A stretch of DNA of 64,000 nucleotides, taken from contig PBDW01000007.1 in NCBI GenBank assembly GCA_002717485.1, positions 124,001 through 188,000 on the forward strand, written 5' to 3'. Under the pieces are notes generated by a model that saw only the letters and a list, made by a program, of their open reading frames with translations, did not search any database and was not told the origin of the DNA. The stretch is from Pelagibacteraceae bacterium (GTDB lineage Bacteria > Pseudomonadota > Alphaproteobacteria > HIMB59 > GCA-002718135). How positions within the stretch are numbered: the first letter of the stretch is position 1; every line of letters begins with the position of its first letter. The translations under genes were made by a program, and so were the position numbers. Below, piece after piece: positions 19,496-27,968 of the stretch.

Positions 19496-20776
19496 ATGAA
19501 AAAAATTATTAATATAAAAGCTAGAGAGATACTTGATAGTAGAGGATATCCAACAGTTGAGTGTGATGTAATACTTGAAAACAATATAGTTGGCAGATCA
19601 GCAGTGCCCTCGGGAGCTTCTAAAGGAACACATGAATGTGTTGAAATAAGAGATGAAGATAAAAACAGATTTAATGGAAAAGGAGTTCTAAACGCAGTTA
19701 ATAATATAAATAATATAATTTCAAAATCACTAGTTGGATTAAATATAATTGAACAGGAAAAAATTGATAATATATTGATTAAACTTGACGGTACAAAAGA
19801 TAAGTCTAACCTTGGAGTTAATTCTATATTACCGGTAAGTTTATCCTGTGCTAAAGCTGCCTCTTACGTAAATAAAAATTTTTTATATGAATACTTAAAT
19901 CCTAAAGCAAAAACTTTACCAGTACCATTGATTAATCTAATTAATGGAGGGCAGCATGCGGACAATAATCTTGATTTTCAAGAATTTATGATTGTACCAA
20001 TAGGTGCAAAATCTTTTAAAGAATCTTTAGAGATTAGTTGTGAAATATTTTACAGATTAAAGTCTATTCTATCATCTAAAGGTTTAAATACTAATGTTGG
20101 CGATGAAGGAGGTTTTGCACCAAATTTAAAAAGTAATAAAGAGGCTATTGAATTATTGCTGGAATCAATTTCTAAAAGTCAATTAACTCCAGGTAAAGAA
20201 ATATTCATTGCACTTGATGTTGCGGCTAATGAAATATTTAATGGTACAAATTATGCTCTAAAAAGTGAAAATAAGATTTTTTCATCACAAGAACTCTCTG
20301 AATATTATAATAAACTAATTAATGAGTATCCAATTTTTTCAATTGAAGATGCCTTATCAGAAGATGATTGGAACGGCTGGAAATATATTACTAAATTGTT
20401 GGGGAAAGATATTCAATTAGTCGGTGATGATTTATTTGTTACTAATTATGAGAGATTGAAAAAAGGAATTAAAGAAAATATATCAAATTCTATTTTAGTA
20501 AAATTGAATCAAATTGGAACTCTTTCTGAAACACTTAAAGTAATAAAGCTAGCAAAAGAGAATAATTATTCTTTTATTATATCTCACAGATCTGGGGAAA
20601 CTGAAGATTGTTTTATTTCAGATTTATCCGTATCAACAAATTCTAGCCAAATCAAAACAGGTTCTTTATCTAGAACTGAAAGACTTTCTAAATATAATCA
20701 ACTTTTGAGAATCGAGGAAAATTTGGGAAATCAAGCTGAATATTCTGGTAAAAACATTTTAAAATTTAAAAAATAG
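19496..20776 (+). CDS. eno: Enolase
   Basis: Converts 2-phosphoglycerate to PEP. The 426-residue protein has AREILDSRGYPTVE, SAVPSGASKGTHE, NVGDEGGFAPN, the metal-binding acids in ALDVAAN, SIEDALSEDDW and VGDDLFVT, and FIISHRSGETED. Its place after kdsA and before ftsB is typical of alphaproteobacteria. Its product, PEP, also feeds the KdsA reaction. Confidence 0.97.
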   Translation: MKKIINIKAREILDSRGYPTVECDVILENNIVGRSAVPSGASKGTHECVEIRDEDKNRFNGKGVLNAVNNINNIISKSLVGLNIIEQEKIDNILIKLDGTKDKSNLGVNSILPVSLSCAKAASYVNKNFLYEYLNPKAKTLPVPLINLINGGQHADNNLDFQEFMIVPIGAKSFKESLEISCEIFYRLKSILSSKGLNTNVGDEGGFAPNLKSNKEAIELLLESISKSQLTPGKEIFIALDVAANEIFNGTNYALKSENKIFSSQELSEYYNKLINEYPIFSIEDALSEDDWNGWKYITKLLGKDIQLVGDDLFVTNYERLKKGIKENISNSILVKLNQIGTLSETLKVIKLAKENNYSFIISHRSGETEDCFISDLSVSTNSSQIKTGSLSRTERLSKYNQLLRIEENLGNQAEYSGKNILKFKK

Positions 20777-20803
20777 CAAAAATGTAATAAAATGATTTAA
20801 TAA

Positions 20804-21118
20804 ATGAATAAATCAATATTATTTAAAAATAAATTATACAGTTTCTTTTTTTTAGTTTTGTCTTTTTCAGTTTTTATCTACTTAATGTATCATCTTACAA
20901 TGTCTAAAAGAGGTTTATTTCAATATATGATTTTAAACAATACTTATAATGATAAATATTCATTTTTAACAGAACTTCAAAATCATAGCAGTGATTTAAA
21001 AACAAAGATAAACAAACTAAAATTAAGTAATATAGATTTGGACTATTTGGAAGAACTATTAAGAAAAAATGAAGGTCATCTTGAAAAAAATGAAGTTGTA
21101 ATTATATTTCAAGAATAA
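20804..21118 (+). CDS. ftsB: FtsB/DivIC-like septum formation initiator
   Basis: A 104-residue bitopic membrane protein: a short cytoplasmic tail, one membrane helix at about residues 12-30, then a periplasmic coiled coil (roughly residues 50-85, ELQNHSSDLKTKINKLKL). It ends with LEELLRKNEGHLEKNEVVI, which matches the conserved FtsB/DivIC end. FtsB helps assemble the division machinery. Similarity is weak and the assignment leans on architecture and its position between eno and pdhA. Confidence 0.8.
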   Translation: MNKSILFKNKLYSFFFLVLSFSVFIYLMYHLTMSKRGLFQYMILNNTYNDKYSFLTELQNHSSDLKTKINKLKLSNIDLDYLEELLRKNEGHLEKNEVVIIFQE

Positions 21119-21166
21119 CATTGATATTTTTTTATCTTTGTTAAATATTTATACAATTTAAATGAA

Positions 21167-22132
21167 ATGATACCAAAAATTAAAAAAAATGATTACTTAG
21201 TGATGTATGAAACTATGCTTACAATTAGACGTTTTGAAGAAAGAGCCTCACAATTATATGGTAAAGGTTTAATTGGTGGTTTTTGCCATCTATATATAGG
21301 TCAAGAAGCTGTTGTAGTTGGTGTTTTAATGTCAATTAATTCAAAAGATAGTGTTGTAACTACTTATAGAGATCATGGCCATATGATTGCTAGAGGTCTA
21401 GACACAAAAAAAATTATGGCAGAATTAACAGGTAGAATTGACGGTTATTCAAAAGGTAAAGGTGGGTCAATGCATATGTTTTCAAAAACAAATAGTTTTT
21501 ATGGTGGCCACGGTATAGTTGGGGCTCAAGCTCCTGTTGGAACTGGAATAGCATTTGCTCATAAATATAAAAAAGATAAACAAATATGTAGAACATATAT
21601 TGGTGATGGAGCTATGAATAATGGCCAGGTATTTGAATCTTTTAATATGGCATCAATATGGAAACTTCCGGTATTATATATTATTGAAAATAATAAATAT
21701 GGAATGGGTACAGAAGTTTCTAAGGTTTCAGCTGGATCAGATCTTTACAAAAGGGGCGAGCCATTTGGCATTAAAGGTGAAAAAGTTGATGGTATGAATG
21801 TTATTAAAGTTAGAGAAGCCGCGTTTAGGGCAGCAAAATATGTAAGAAGCGGAAAGGGTCCATATATATTGGAAATGCAAACTTATCGCTATAGAGGTCA
21901 TTCAATGTCTGATCCTGCTTTATATAGAACAAAAGAAGAGGTAAAAGATTATAAGTCTAAAGACCCTATAGAAAAAATTAAAAAATTGATTTTAGACAAG
22001 AAGATATTTCCTGAGAAAAAAATTAAAGAAATTGATGATAAAGTTTTTAACATTATTAAAAATGCAGCAGAATTTGCAGAAAATAGTCCTGTACCTAATA
22101 TTGAAGATTTATACAAGGATGTTTACGCATAA
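21167..22132 (+). CDS. pdhA: Pyruvate dehydrogenase E1 alpha subunit
   Basis: The thiamine-diphosphate half of the E1 decarboxylase. The 321-residue protein contains RRFEERASQLYGKGLIGGF, GGHGIVGAQAP, the TPP-binding run starting at GDGAMNNGQVFES and continuing to ENNKYGMGT, and the regulatory-loop-like YRYRGHSMSDPA. It is four bases ahead of pdhB and forms the alpha2beta2 E1 with it. Confidence 0.96.
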   Translation: MIPKIKKNDYLVMYETMLTIRRFEERASQLYGKGLIGGFCHLYIGQEAVVVGVLMSINSKDSVVTTYRDHGHMIARGLDTKKIMAELTGRIDGYSKGKGGSMHMFSKTNSFYGGHGIVGAQAPVGTGIAFAHKYKKDKQICRTYIGDGAMNNGQVFESFNMASIWKLPVLYIIENNKYGMGTEVSKVSAGSDLYKRGEPFGIKGEKVDGMNVIKVREAAFRAAKYVRSGKGPYILEMQTYRYRGHSMSDPALYRTKEEVKDYKSKDPIEKIKKLILDKKIFPEKKIKEIDDKVFNIIKNAAEFAENSPVPNIEDLYKDVYA

Positions 22133-22135
22133 AAA

Positions 22136-23503
22136 ATGACAATTAATATTATAATGCCAGCATTATCTCCCACAATGAAAGATGGGAAGTTAATTAAATG
22201 GTTTAAAAAAGAAGGTGATGAAATCAACCCGGGAGATGTCTTAGCTGAAATAGAAACTGATAAAGCTACTATGGAAATTGAAGCAGTTGATAAAGGAATA
22301 CTATCCAAAATATTGATTTCAGCGGGTACTGAGAGTGTAAAAGTTAATGAGATTATTGCCACTATGAATGACAATAAAAATGATTCTAAGATTGCAAAAT
22401 CTAATAAAAAAGAAAAAAAAGAAGATCAGGTAAAAATAAAAGAAATAAATAAGAGTATCGAAGAAGATTCTTCAAGGTTAATAAAACCTGATAATAAAAA
22501 AGTCTTAAAAGATATTAAATATGAAAATATAACAGTTAGAGAAGCGATTAATAAAGCAATTGCTGAAGAAATGAGAAGAGATAATAAAGTTTTTCTAATT
22601 GGAGAAGAGGTGGGAGAATATGATGGTGCTTATAAGGTTAGTCAAGGTCTTCTAAAAGAATTTGGTAAAGAGAGAATCATTGATACACCAATATCTGAAG
22701 AAGGCTTTACTGGTCTTGCAATTGGCTCTGCATTTAATGGATTGAAACCTATTGTTGAATATATGACCTTTAATTTTTCTATGCAGGCAATTGATCAAAT
22801 AGTAAATACAGCATCTAAAACCCATTATATGTCAGGTGGGCAAATAAATGTACCAATAGTCTTTAGGGGTCCTAATGGCGCAGCTTCACAAACAGCAGCT
22901 CAACACAGTCAGGATTTTACTAGCTGGTATTCTCACTGTCCTGGCCTGAAAGTAGTTTCACCATCTAATGCTGCAGATGCAAAAGGCTTATTAAAATCAG
23001 CAATAAGAGATAAGAACCCAGTGGTTTTTCTTGAAAATGAAATAATGTATTCACACAAATGCAATGTTCCAATTGATAAAAATTATTTAGTTCCGCTTGG
23101 TAAGGCAAATATTGTTAAAGAAGGAGATGATGCAACAATAATTTCTTTTTCATTATGTATTTCTAAATGCTTAGAAGCGCATAAAAAATTAAAAGATGAA
23201 GGAATTAATGCTGAAATAATTGATCTTAGAACCATAAGACCAATGGACAAAGAAACAATAATTAATTCTGTTAAAAAAACTAATAGAGTTGTTTGTGTTG
23301 AAGAGTGCTGGCCATTTTCCGGTATAAATTCAGAATTAATTTCTGTTATTGTTGAAAATGCATTTGACTATTTGGATGCTCCAATAATTAGAATAAGCAG
23401 CAAAGATGTGCCAATGCCTTATGCATTAAATTTAGAAAATGCATGCTTACCTCAAACGGAAGATATATTTAAAGCTGTTAAACAAGTGTGTTATAGGAAT
23501 TAA
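22136..23503 (+). CDS. pdhB: Pyruvate dehydrogenase E1 beta subunit with N-terminal lipoyl domain
   Basis: A 455-residue fusion. Residues 1-80 are a biotinyl/lipoyl domain ([18 protein letters not shown]) with the lipoate-accepting Lys43 in [12 protein letters not shown] charged linker of ~45 residues ([11 protein letters not shown]) follows, then the E1 beta transketolase-like domain ([44 protein letters not shown]). Lipoyl-bearing E1 beta is known in alphaproteobacteria, usually alongside a lipoyl-bearing E2. Here the following E2 has none, so this domain appears to be the only swinging arm encoded in the operon. Confidence 0.96.
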   Translation: MTINIIMPALSPTMKDGKLIKWFKKEGDEINPGDVLAEIETDKATMEIEAVDKGILSKILISAGTESVKVNEIIATMNDNKNDSKIAKSNKKEKKEDQVKIKEINKSIEEDSSRLIKPDNKKVLKDIKYENITVREAINKAIAEEMRRDNKVFLIGEEVGEYDGAYKVSQGLLKEFGKERIIDTPISEEGFTGLAIGSAFNGLKPIVEYMTFNFSMQAIDQIVNTASKTHYMSGGQINVPIVFRGPNGAASQTAAQHSQDFTSWYSHCPGLKVVSPSNAADAKGLLKSAIRDKNPVVFLENEIMYSHKCNVPIDKNYLVPLGKANIVKEGDDATIISFSLCISKCLEAHKKLKDEGINAEIIDLRTIRPMDKETIINSVKKTNRVVCVEECWPFSGINSELISVIVENAFDYLDAPIIRISSKDVPMPYALNLENACLPQTEDIFKAVKQVCYRN

Positions 23504-23504
23504 T

Positions 23505-24371
23505 ATGTACAAGATTTCACCACTTGCTAGAAAAATAATTAAAAAAAATAATATTAATATTGATAAAGTAAAAGGTTCTGGTCCTGATGGAAGAATAATC
23601 AAACGTGATTTAAAAGATTTTCTCTTTGATCATGCTTCAGATGACGATTATGCTAGTAATAATAAATCCTTAAAAGAAATAACTCCCTCACAAATGAGAA
23701 AGGCTATTGCGGAAAAAACAGTTACAACATTTAGAGAAGTTCCTCATTTTTACTTAAAAATAGAATCTAATATTAGCAAGTTAATACTATTAAAAGATAA
23801 AATTAATAATTCTAAAAATAATGATAAAGTTTCTCTAAATGACCTATTTGTCAAGGCGCTTGGTATTGCTCAAAAGCAAAACCCAAAAACAAGAGTTAGC
23901 TGGATTAATGATAAAATTATAAAATATTCCAATGTAGATATTTCAGTTGCTGTTGCTCTAGATGACGGTTTAATTACACCGGTTATTACAGATGTAGATA
24001 AAAAAGGAATTTTTGAAATATCAAAAGAATTAAAAAATTTGATTAAAAAAGCCAAGAATGGAAGCTTAAAACCAAGCGAATATAGTGGTGGTACAATTTC
24101 TTTAAGTAATTTGGGTATGTTTGGGATCTCTGAATTTGGAGCAATAATAAACAGTCCTCAGTCTTGTATTTTAGCTATTGGGAATGCTAAAAAACAACCA
24201 ATAATTGAAAATAATGAAATTAAACAGGCAATAATTATGAAATCAACACTATCTGCCGATCATAGAGTATTAGATGGGTCAACAGCCGCAAATCTTTTAA
24301 AAGATTTTAATAGTATTATTGAAAACCCGATTCAAATATGGATTGAAAGTAAGGATATTACATTAAATTAA
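23505..24371 (+). CDS. pdhC: Dihydrolipoyl acetyltransferase E2 lacking a lipoyl domain
   Basis: The acetyltransferase core of pyruvate dehydrogenase. From the ATG at 23505 the protein has 288 residues. It starts directly with the peripheral-subunit-binding domain ([12 protein letters not shown], then [13 protein letters not shown]), followed by a short linker and the catalytic domain with its C-terminal HxxxDG motif (His253, Asp257 in [12 protein letters not shown]). The N-terminal lipoyl domain(s) found in normal E2 of over 400 residues are missing. The open frame upstream (from 23439) lies inside pdhB and encodes nothing lipoyl-like. The start is one base after the pdhB stop. Acetyl groups are presumably delivered by the E1 beta lipoyl arm. 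Confidence 0.93.
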   Translation: MYKISPLARKIIKKNNINIDKVKGSGPDGRIIKRDLKDFLFDHASDDDYASNNKSLKEITPSQMRKAIAEKTVTTFREVPHFYLKIESNISKLILLKDKINNSKNNDKVSLNDLFVKALGIAQKQNPKTRVSWINDKIIKYSNVDISVAVALDDGLITPVITDVDKKGIFEISKELKNLIKKAKNGSLKPSEYSGGTISLSNLGMFGISEFGAIINSPQSCILAIGNAKKQPIIENNEIKQAIIMKSTLSADHRVLDGSTAANLLKDFNSIIENPIQIWIESKDITLN

Positions 24372-24373
24372 TT

Positions 24374-25312
24374 ATGAAATATAGGCATCCAGAAAAAAGA
24401 AATAATATAAATTCAAAATATTTAAAGAAACCTGATTGGATTAGAGTTAAAGCTCCTGTAGGAAGTCAATACTTTGAAACAAAGGAAATAGTAAAAAAAA
24501 ATAAATTAGTTACAGTTTGTGAAGAAGCTGCTTGTCCAAATATAGGTGAATGTTGGCAAAAGAAACACGCAACTTTTTTAATTATGGGTGATACATGTAC
24601 TAGATCTTGTGCTTTTTGTAATGTTATAACAGGTAAACCCAAACCTCTAGATATTACCGAACCTATTAATATTGCAAAAGCAGTTCGAGATCTTAATTTG
24701 ACCCATGTAGTGATTACGAGTGTAGATAGAGATGACTTGAAAGATGGAGGGGCACAACATTTTGTAAATGTTGTTAATTCAATAAGGCAGCATTGCAAAA
24801 AAACAACAATTGAAATTTTAACACCAGACTTTCTTCGTAAACCAGGAGCAATTGAAAAAATTGCATCTTCCAAACCGGATGTTTTTAACCATAATTTAGA
24901 AACTGTCCCTAGATTATATTTAAAAATAAGACCAGGAGCACGATATTTTTCCAGTTTAAATTTATTAAATAGCATTAAGCAAATTGATCCTAAAGTATTT
25001 ACTAAATCTGGAATTATGGTTGGACTTGGTGAAAATAAAGATGAAGTTATACAAGTTATGGATGACTTAAGATCAGCAAATGTAGATTTTTTAACTATTG
25101 GTCAATATCTTCAACCAACATTAAAACATGCTCCAATTGATAGATTTGTGACACCTGATGAATTTGAAAATTTAAAAGAAATTGCTTATGGAAAAGGTTT
25201 TTTAATGGTCTCATCATCCCCTTTAACAAGATCTAGCTATCATGCCAGTAATGATTTTAAGCAATTACAACTCAACCGTTTAAAAAAAATTAGACAACTT
25301 AAAATTCACTAA
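24374..25312 (+). CDS. lipA: Lipoyl synthase
   Basis: A radical SAM enzyme inserting sulfur into octanoyl groups to make lipoate on the pyruvate dehydrogenase arm. The 312-residue protein carries the auxiliary cluster motif [13 protein letters not shown], the radical [11 protein letters not shown], and the C-terminal RSSYHA that ligates the auxiliary cluster. It begins two bases after pdhC. In related genomes lpd (E3) often lies at this junction; it is absent. Confidence 0.97.
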   Translation: MKYRHPEKRNNINSKYLKKPDWIRVKAPVGSQYFETKEIVKKNKLVTVCEEAACPNIGECWQKKHATFLIMGDTCTRSCAFCNVITGKPKPLDITEPINIAKAVRDLNLTHVVITSVDRDDLKDGGAQHFVNVVNSIRQHCKKTTIEILTPDFLRKPGAIEKIASSKPDVFNHNLETVPRLYLKIRPGARYFSSLNLLNSIKQIDPKVFTKSGIMVGLGENKDEVIQVMDDLRSANVDFLTIGQYLQPTLKHAPIDRFVTPDEFENLKEIAYGKGFLMVSSSPLTRSSYHASNDFKQLQLNRLKKIRQLKIH

Positions 25313-25317
25313 ATAGT

Positions 25318-25755
25318 ATGCCGAGCTCATATAAGGAAAAGATATTACCTTACAATTCGCTTGATTTATTTAAAATTGTTATAGATATAGAAAAATATCC
25401 CGAATTTATTCCCTGGTGTAGTGCTTCAAGAATTATTCAAAATAATAATGATTTAATAATTGCAGATTTAGTAATTCGATACAGAAATTTTGGTGATACA
25501 TTTAGATCTTTTGTAAATTATGATAAAAAAAATTTGATAATCGAAGTTAAATATTCAGAAGGACCTTTAGAGAATCTAAATACATTATGGAAATTTGATA
25601 CTATAAACAAAAATAAAACACTTTTAAAATTTCAAATTGATTTTGAATTTAAATTTATGCCTTTTACTAAAATTATAGAAAGTTTTTATGTAAACTTAGA
25701 AGACAAGATGATTTTGGCGTTTGAAGAAAGAGCCAATAATATTCTGAATAACTAA
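25318..25755 (+). CDS. RatA/Coq10-family START-domain protein
   Basis: A 145-residue SRPBCC (START-like) protein. The opening PSSYKEKILPYNSLDLF followed by DIEKYPEFIPWCSASRI is the classic start of the family, and the C-terminal long helix is FYVNLEDKMILAFEERA. Family members bind ubiquinone and support respiration (Coq10), while the E. coli member was named RatA. In alphaproteobacteria the gene commonly follows lipA, supporting the Coq10 role by inference. It is the last gene of the tpiA operon and converges on pncC. Confidence 0.85.
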   Translation: MPSSYKEKILPYNSLDLFKIVIDIEKYPEFIPWCSASRIIQNNNDLIIADLVIRYRNFGDTFRSFVNYDKKNLIIEVKYSEGPLENLNTLWKFDTINKNKTLLKFQIDFEFKFMPFTKIIESFYVNLEDKMILAFEERANNILNN

Positions 25756-25761
25756 ATTAAT

Positions 25762-26229
25762 TTAAATATTATTTTTTAGTAAATTAAAAACAATATCTAA
25801 TGATTTTTTTTGAATATTATTTCTTGTACCTTTTAATATTTTTTTAATAACCTTTGTTTTTTTATTTGATTTAAAGCATATATATACCAAACCTACTGGT
25901 TTTTCTATTGTTCCTCCGTCCGGTCCTGCTATTCCAGTTGTTGAAATAGAATAATCTGATTTTGAAATTTTTTTAATATTTGTAGCCATTTCTTTCGCAA
26001 TTGAACTACTTACAGCACCATATTTTTTTAAATTTATTTTTTTAACTTTTAATAATTTTATTTTAGATTCATTTGAATAAGCTATAATTCCGCAAATAAA
26101 AGATTTTGATATTCCAGAAAATTTTACAAATTCATTCGATATTAAACCTCCTGTAAAAGATTCAGCAATTGATATCGTCTTTTTTTTCAATAAAATTCTT
26201 TTAATTATATTTTTATATTTTGTATCCAT
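25762..26229 (-). CDS. pncC: Nicotinamide-nucleotide amidase (CinA C-terminal domain)
   Basis: Deamidates nicotinamide mononucleotide to recycle NAD breakdown products. The 155-residue protein is a stand-alone CinA C-terminal domain: SIAESFTGGLISNEF, GIIAYSNESKIKLL, YGAVSSSIAKEMA and STTGIAGPDGGTIEKPVGLVYI are the family blocks. It lacks the N-terminal MoaB-like domain of full CinA. The start overlaps pgpA by 17 bp. Confidence 0.93.
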   Translation of the reverse strand: MDTKYKNIIKRILLKKKTISIAESFTGGLISNEFVKFSGISKSFICGIIAYSNESKIKLLKVKKINLKKYGAVSSSIAKEMATNIKKISKSDYSISTTGIAGPDGGTIEKPVGLVYICFKSNKKTKVIKKILKGTRNNIQKKSLDIVFNLLKNNI

Positions 26230-26683
26230 GAATAATTATTAGTACTATAACTGTATATAAACCAGCCAATATATCATCAAAAATTACTCCAAATGAATTT
26301 TTAATTTTTTTATCAATTAAATTAATAGGAAATAATTTAATTATGTCAAAAAGTCTGAATAATATAAATGAAATTATTAAGAAATTAATTATATTAGTAA
26401 TTTGAATTAAAGGAAAAAAAAGAAAGATAACATAACAACCTAAAAATTCATCTATAATAACTTCCTTAGGATCATGTTCATATTTATCCTTAATATATTT
26501 GTTTATAAACAAAATGCTTATAATTAGAATGATAAAAAAAGTTAATAAAAATAATAAATATGTTAATTTTATAAATAAAAAATATAATACAAAAAAAAAT
26601 ATTGTGCTTCCAACAGTACCAGGTGCAAATTTTATTTTACCAATATTAAAAAAAGTTACAAATTTTTCAATGATATTATTCAT
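26213..26683 (-). CDS. pgpA: Phosphatidylglycerophosphatase A
   Basis: Dephosphorylates phosphatidylglycerophosphate in phospholipid synthesis at the inner membrane. The 156-residue, very hydrophobic protein has three or four membrane segments and the family signatures KFAPGTVGST and DPKEVIIDEFLGCYV, whose acidic residues form the metal site. The 4-bp overlap with ispDF upstream and 17-bp overlap with pncC downstream make a coupled three-gene set. Confidence 0.92.
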   Translation of the reverse strand: MNNIIEKFVTFFNIGKIKFAPGTVGSTIFFFVLYFLFIKLTYLLFLLTFFIILIISILFINKYIKDKYEHDPKEVIIDEFLGCYVIFLFFPLIQITNIINFLIISFILFRLFDIIKLFPINLIDKKIKNSFGVIFDDILAGLYTVIVLIIIHGYKI

Positions 26684-27798
26684 AAATTAATTGATATGAT
26701 AGCTTCTGCAGCTATCCCATCACCATTACCAATAAAGCCAATTTTTTCATTTGTTGTGGCTTTTATACTTATTATATTATTTTTAATATTTAATATCTTT
26801 GATATATTTTCTTTCATTTGTTTTGAATATTTTGATATTTTAGGTTTTTCACAAATAAAATTAATATCAATATTTAATATTTCTGCACCTGATTGTTCTA
26901 ATTTATTTTTTGCATATTTTAAAAAAATTTCTGAATTTGCATTTTTCCATTTTGGATTTGTATTTTTAAATACTATCCCTATATCATTCAGGCCTAATGC
27001 TCCAAATATGCTATCACAAAGTGCATGATATCCAACGTCTGCATCAGAATGTCCTTTTAAAGGATAATGATCAATTTTTACGCCACATAGTTTGAGTTTT
27101 TTATTTGAATTAAAATTAAATCTATGTATGTCATAACCAATACCATATTTATTTTTTTTGAAATTAAAAAATTTTAAATCTTTTTTATATGTAATTTTGA
27201 TATTATTCTTATTTCCTTCAAAAAATTTTATTTTATAACTATTGTTGTTTAATAATTTAATATCATCTTTAGAGTTAAATTTTCTATTGTTAATATTTTC
27301 TTTAAGTATTTTATTAAATTTAAAACCTTGAGGTGTTTGTGTTAAATAAAATTTATTATTTATTTCTTTGTAATTTTTACCTTTTTTAATTCTCACCAAA
27401 TCAACATTTTTTATTAAAGGGGCGCACCCATCATAATGATCTAATAATTTAATTATTTTATTAATTTCACTATTATTAATATATGGCCTACATCCATCAT
27501 GGATAATAACCTTTTTATATTTATATTTTTTTATTTTCTTTAAACCATTTAAACTTGATTCTTGTCTTGTTGACCCAGAAGTTGCGAATAATATATTTGG
27601 TTTTTTTATACTAATTTCATTACGATATTTATTGTTTATTACTATTACTATTTTATCAATTAGTTTATTTTTTAATATTTCATCTAAAATAATTTCTATG
27701 GAATTATGATTATTTATCTCAACAAATTGTTTGGGTTTTATTGATCCAAACCTTTTTCCTTCACCACCTGCTAAAATAACAAATCCTACTTTTTTCAT
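26680..27798 (-). CDS. ispDF: Bifunctional IspD/IspF isoprenoid enzyme
   Basis: A 372-residue fusion of two non-consecutive MEP-pathway enzymes. Residues ~1-210 are IspD (VILAGGEGKRFGSIKPKQF nucleotide-binding loop, VIIHDGCRPYI). Residues ~217-372 are IspF (YGIGYDIHRF with metal ligands, LKGHSDADVGYHALCDSIFG, and C-terminal ATTNEKIGFIGNGDGIAAEA). The fusion is common in alphaproteobacteria. It diverges from ntrY across the largest spacer in the window. Confidence 0.96.
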   Translation of the reverse strand: MKKVGFVILAGGEGKRFGSIKPKQFVEINNHNSIEIILDEILKNKLIDKIVIVINNKYRNEISIKKPNILFATSGSTRQESSLNGLKKIKKYKYKKVIIHDGCRPYINNSEINKIIKLLDHYDGCAPLIKNVDLVRIKKGKNYKEINNKFYLTQTPQGFKFNKILKENINNRKFNSKDDIKLLNNNSYKIKFFEGNKNNIKITYKKDLKFFNFKKNKYGIGYDIHRFNFNSNKKLKLCGVKIDHYPLKGHSDADVGYHALCDSIFGALGLNDIGIVFKNTNPKWKNANSEIFLKYAKNKLEQSGAEILNIDINFICEKPKISKYSKQMKENISKILNIKNNIISIKATTNEKIGFIGNGDGIAAEAIISINL

Positions 27799-27968
27799 AT
27801 TTAATAAATACTATATTTCATTTAATAAATAATTGCTATTTTTTAACCAAAATATGAATAATTTATAATTAATATTTATTAAAGGTATTTAATTTATATG
27901 TATTTTTAAAATTATAATTGCTGTATTAATTAAATATAGTTATTACAAATATTTAATATTTAGAATAA
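27799..27968. promoter_or_regulatory. Divergent ispDF/ntrY intergenic region
   Basis: At 170 bp this is the longest stretch without a gene. It is almost pure A+T and must hold the promoters of both ispDF and ntrY. An 11-bp direct repeat (TTTAATAAATA at 27800-27810 and 27821-27831) has a 21-bp period, about two helical turns, close to the ispDF start. No tRNA, hairpin or clear sigma-70 hexamer pair was recognised. Confidence 0.4.

Noticed and set aside
23439-23504. Upstream extension of the pdhC frame as a possible lost lipoyl domain
   Set aside because: The extra 22 codons lie inside pdhB in another frame and show no lipoyl motif. The ATG at 23505 is the natural start.
24466-24975. Long minus-strand open frame (169 codons) opposite lipA
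   Set aside because: It is a shadow of the strongly supported lipA coding frame and shows no motif of its own.
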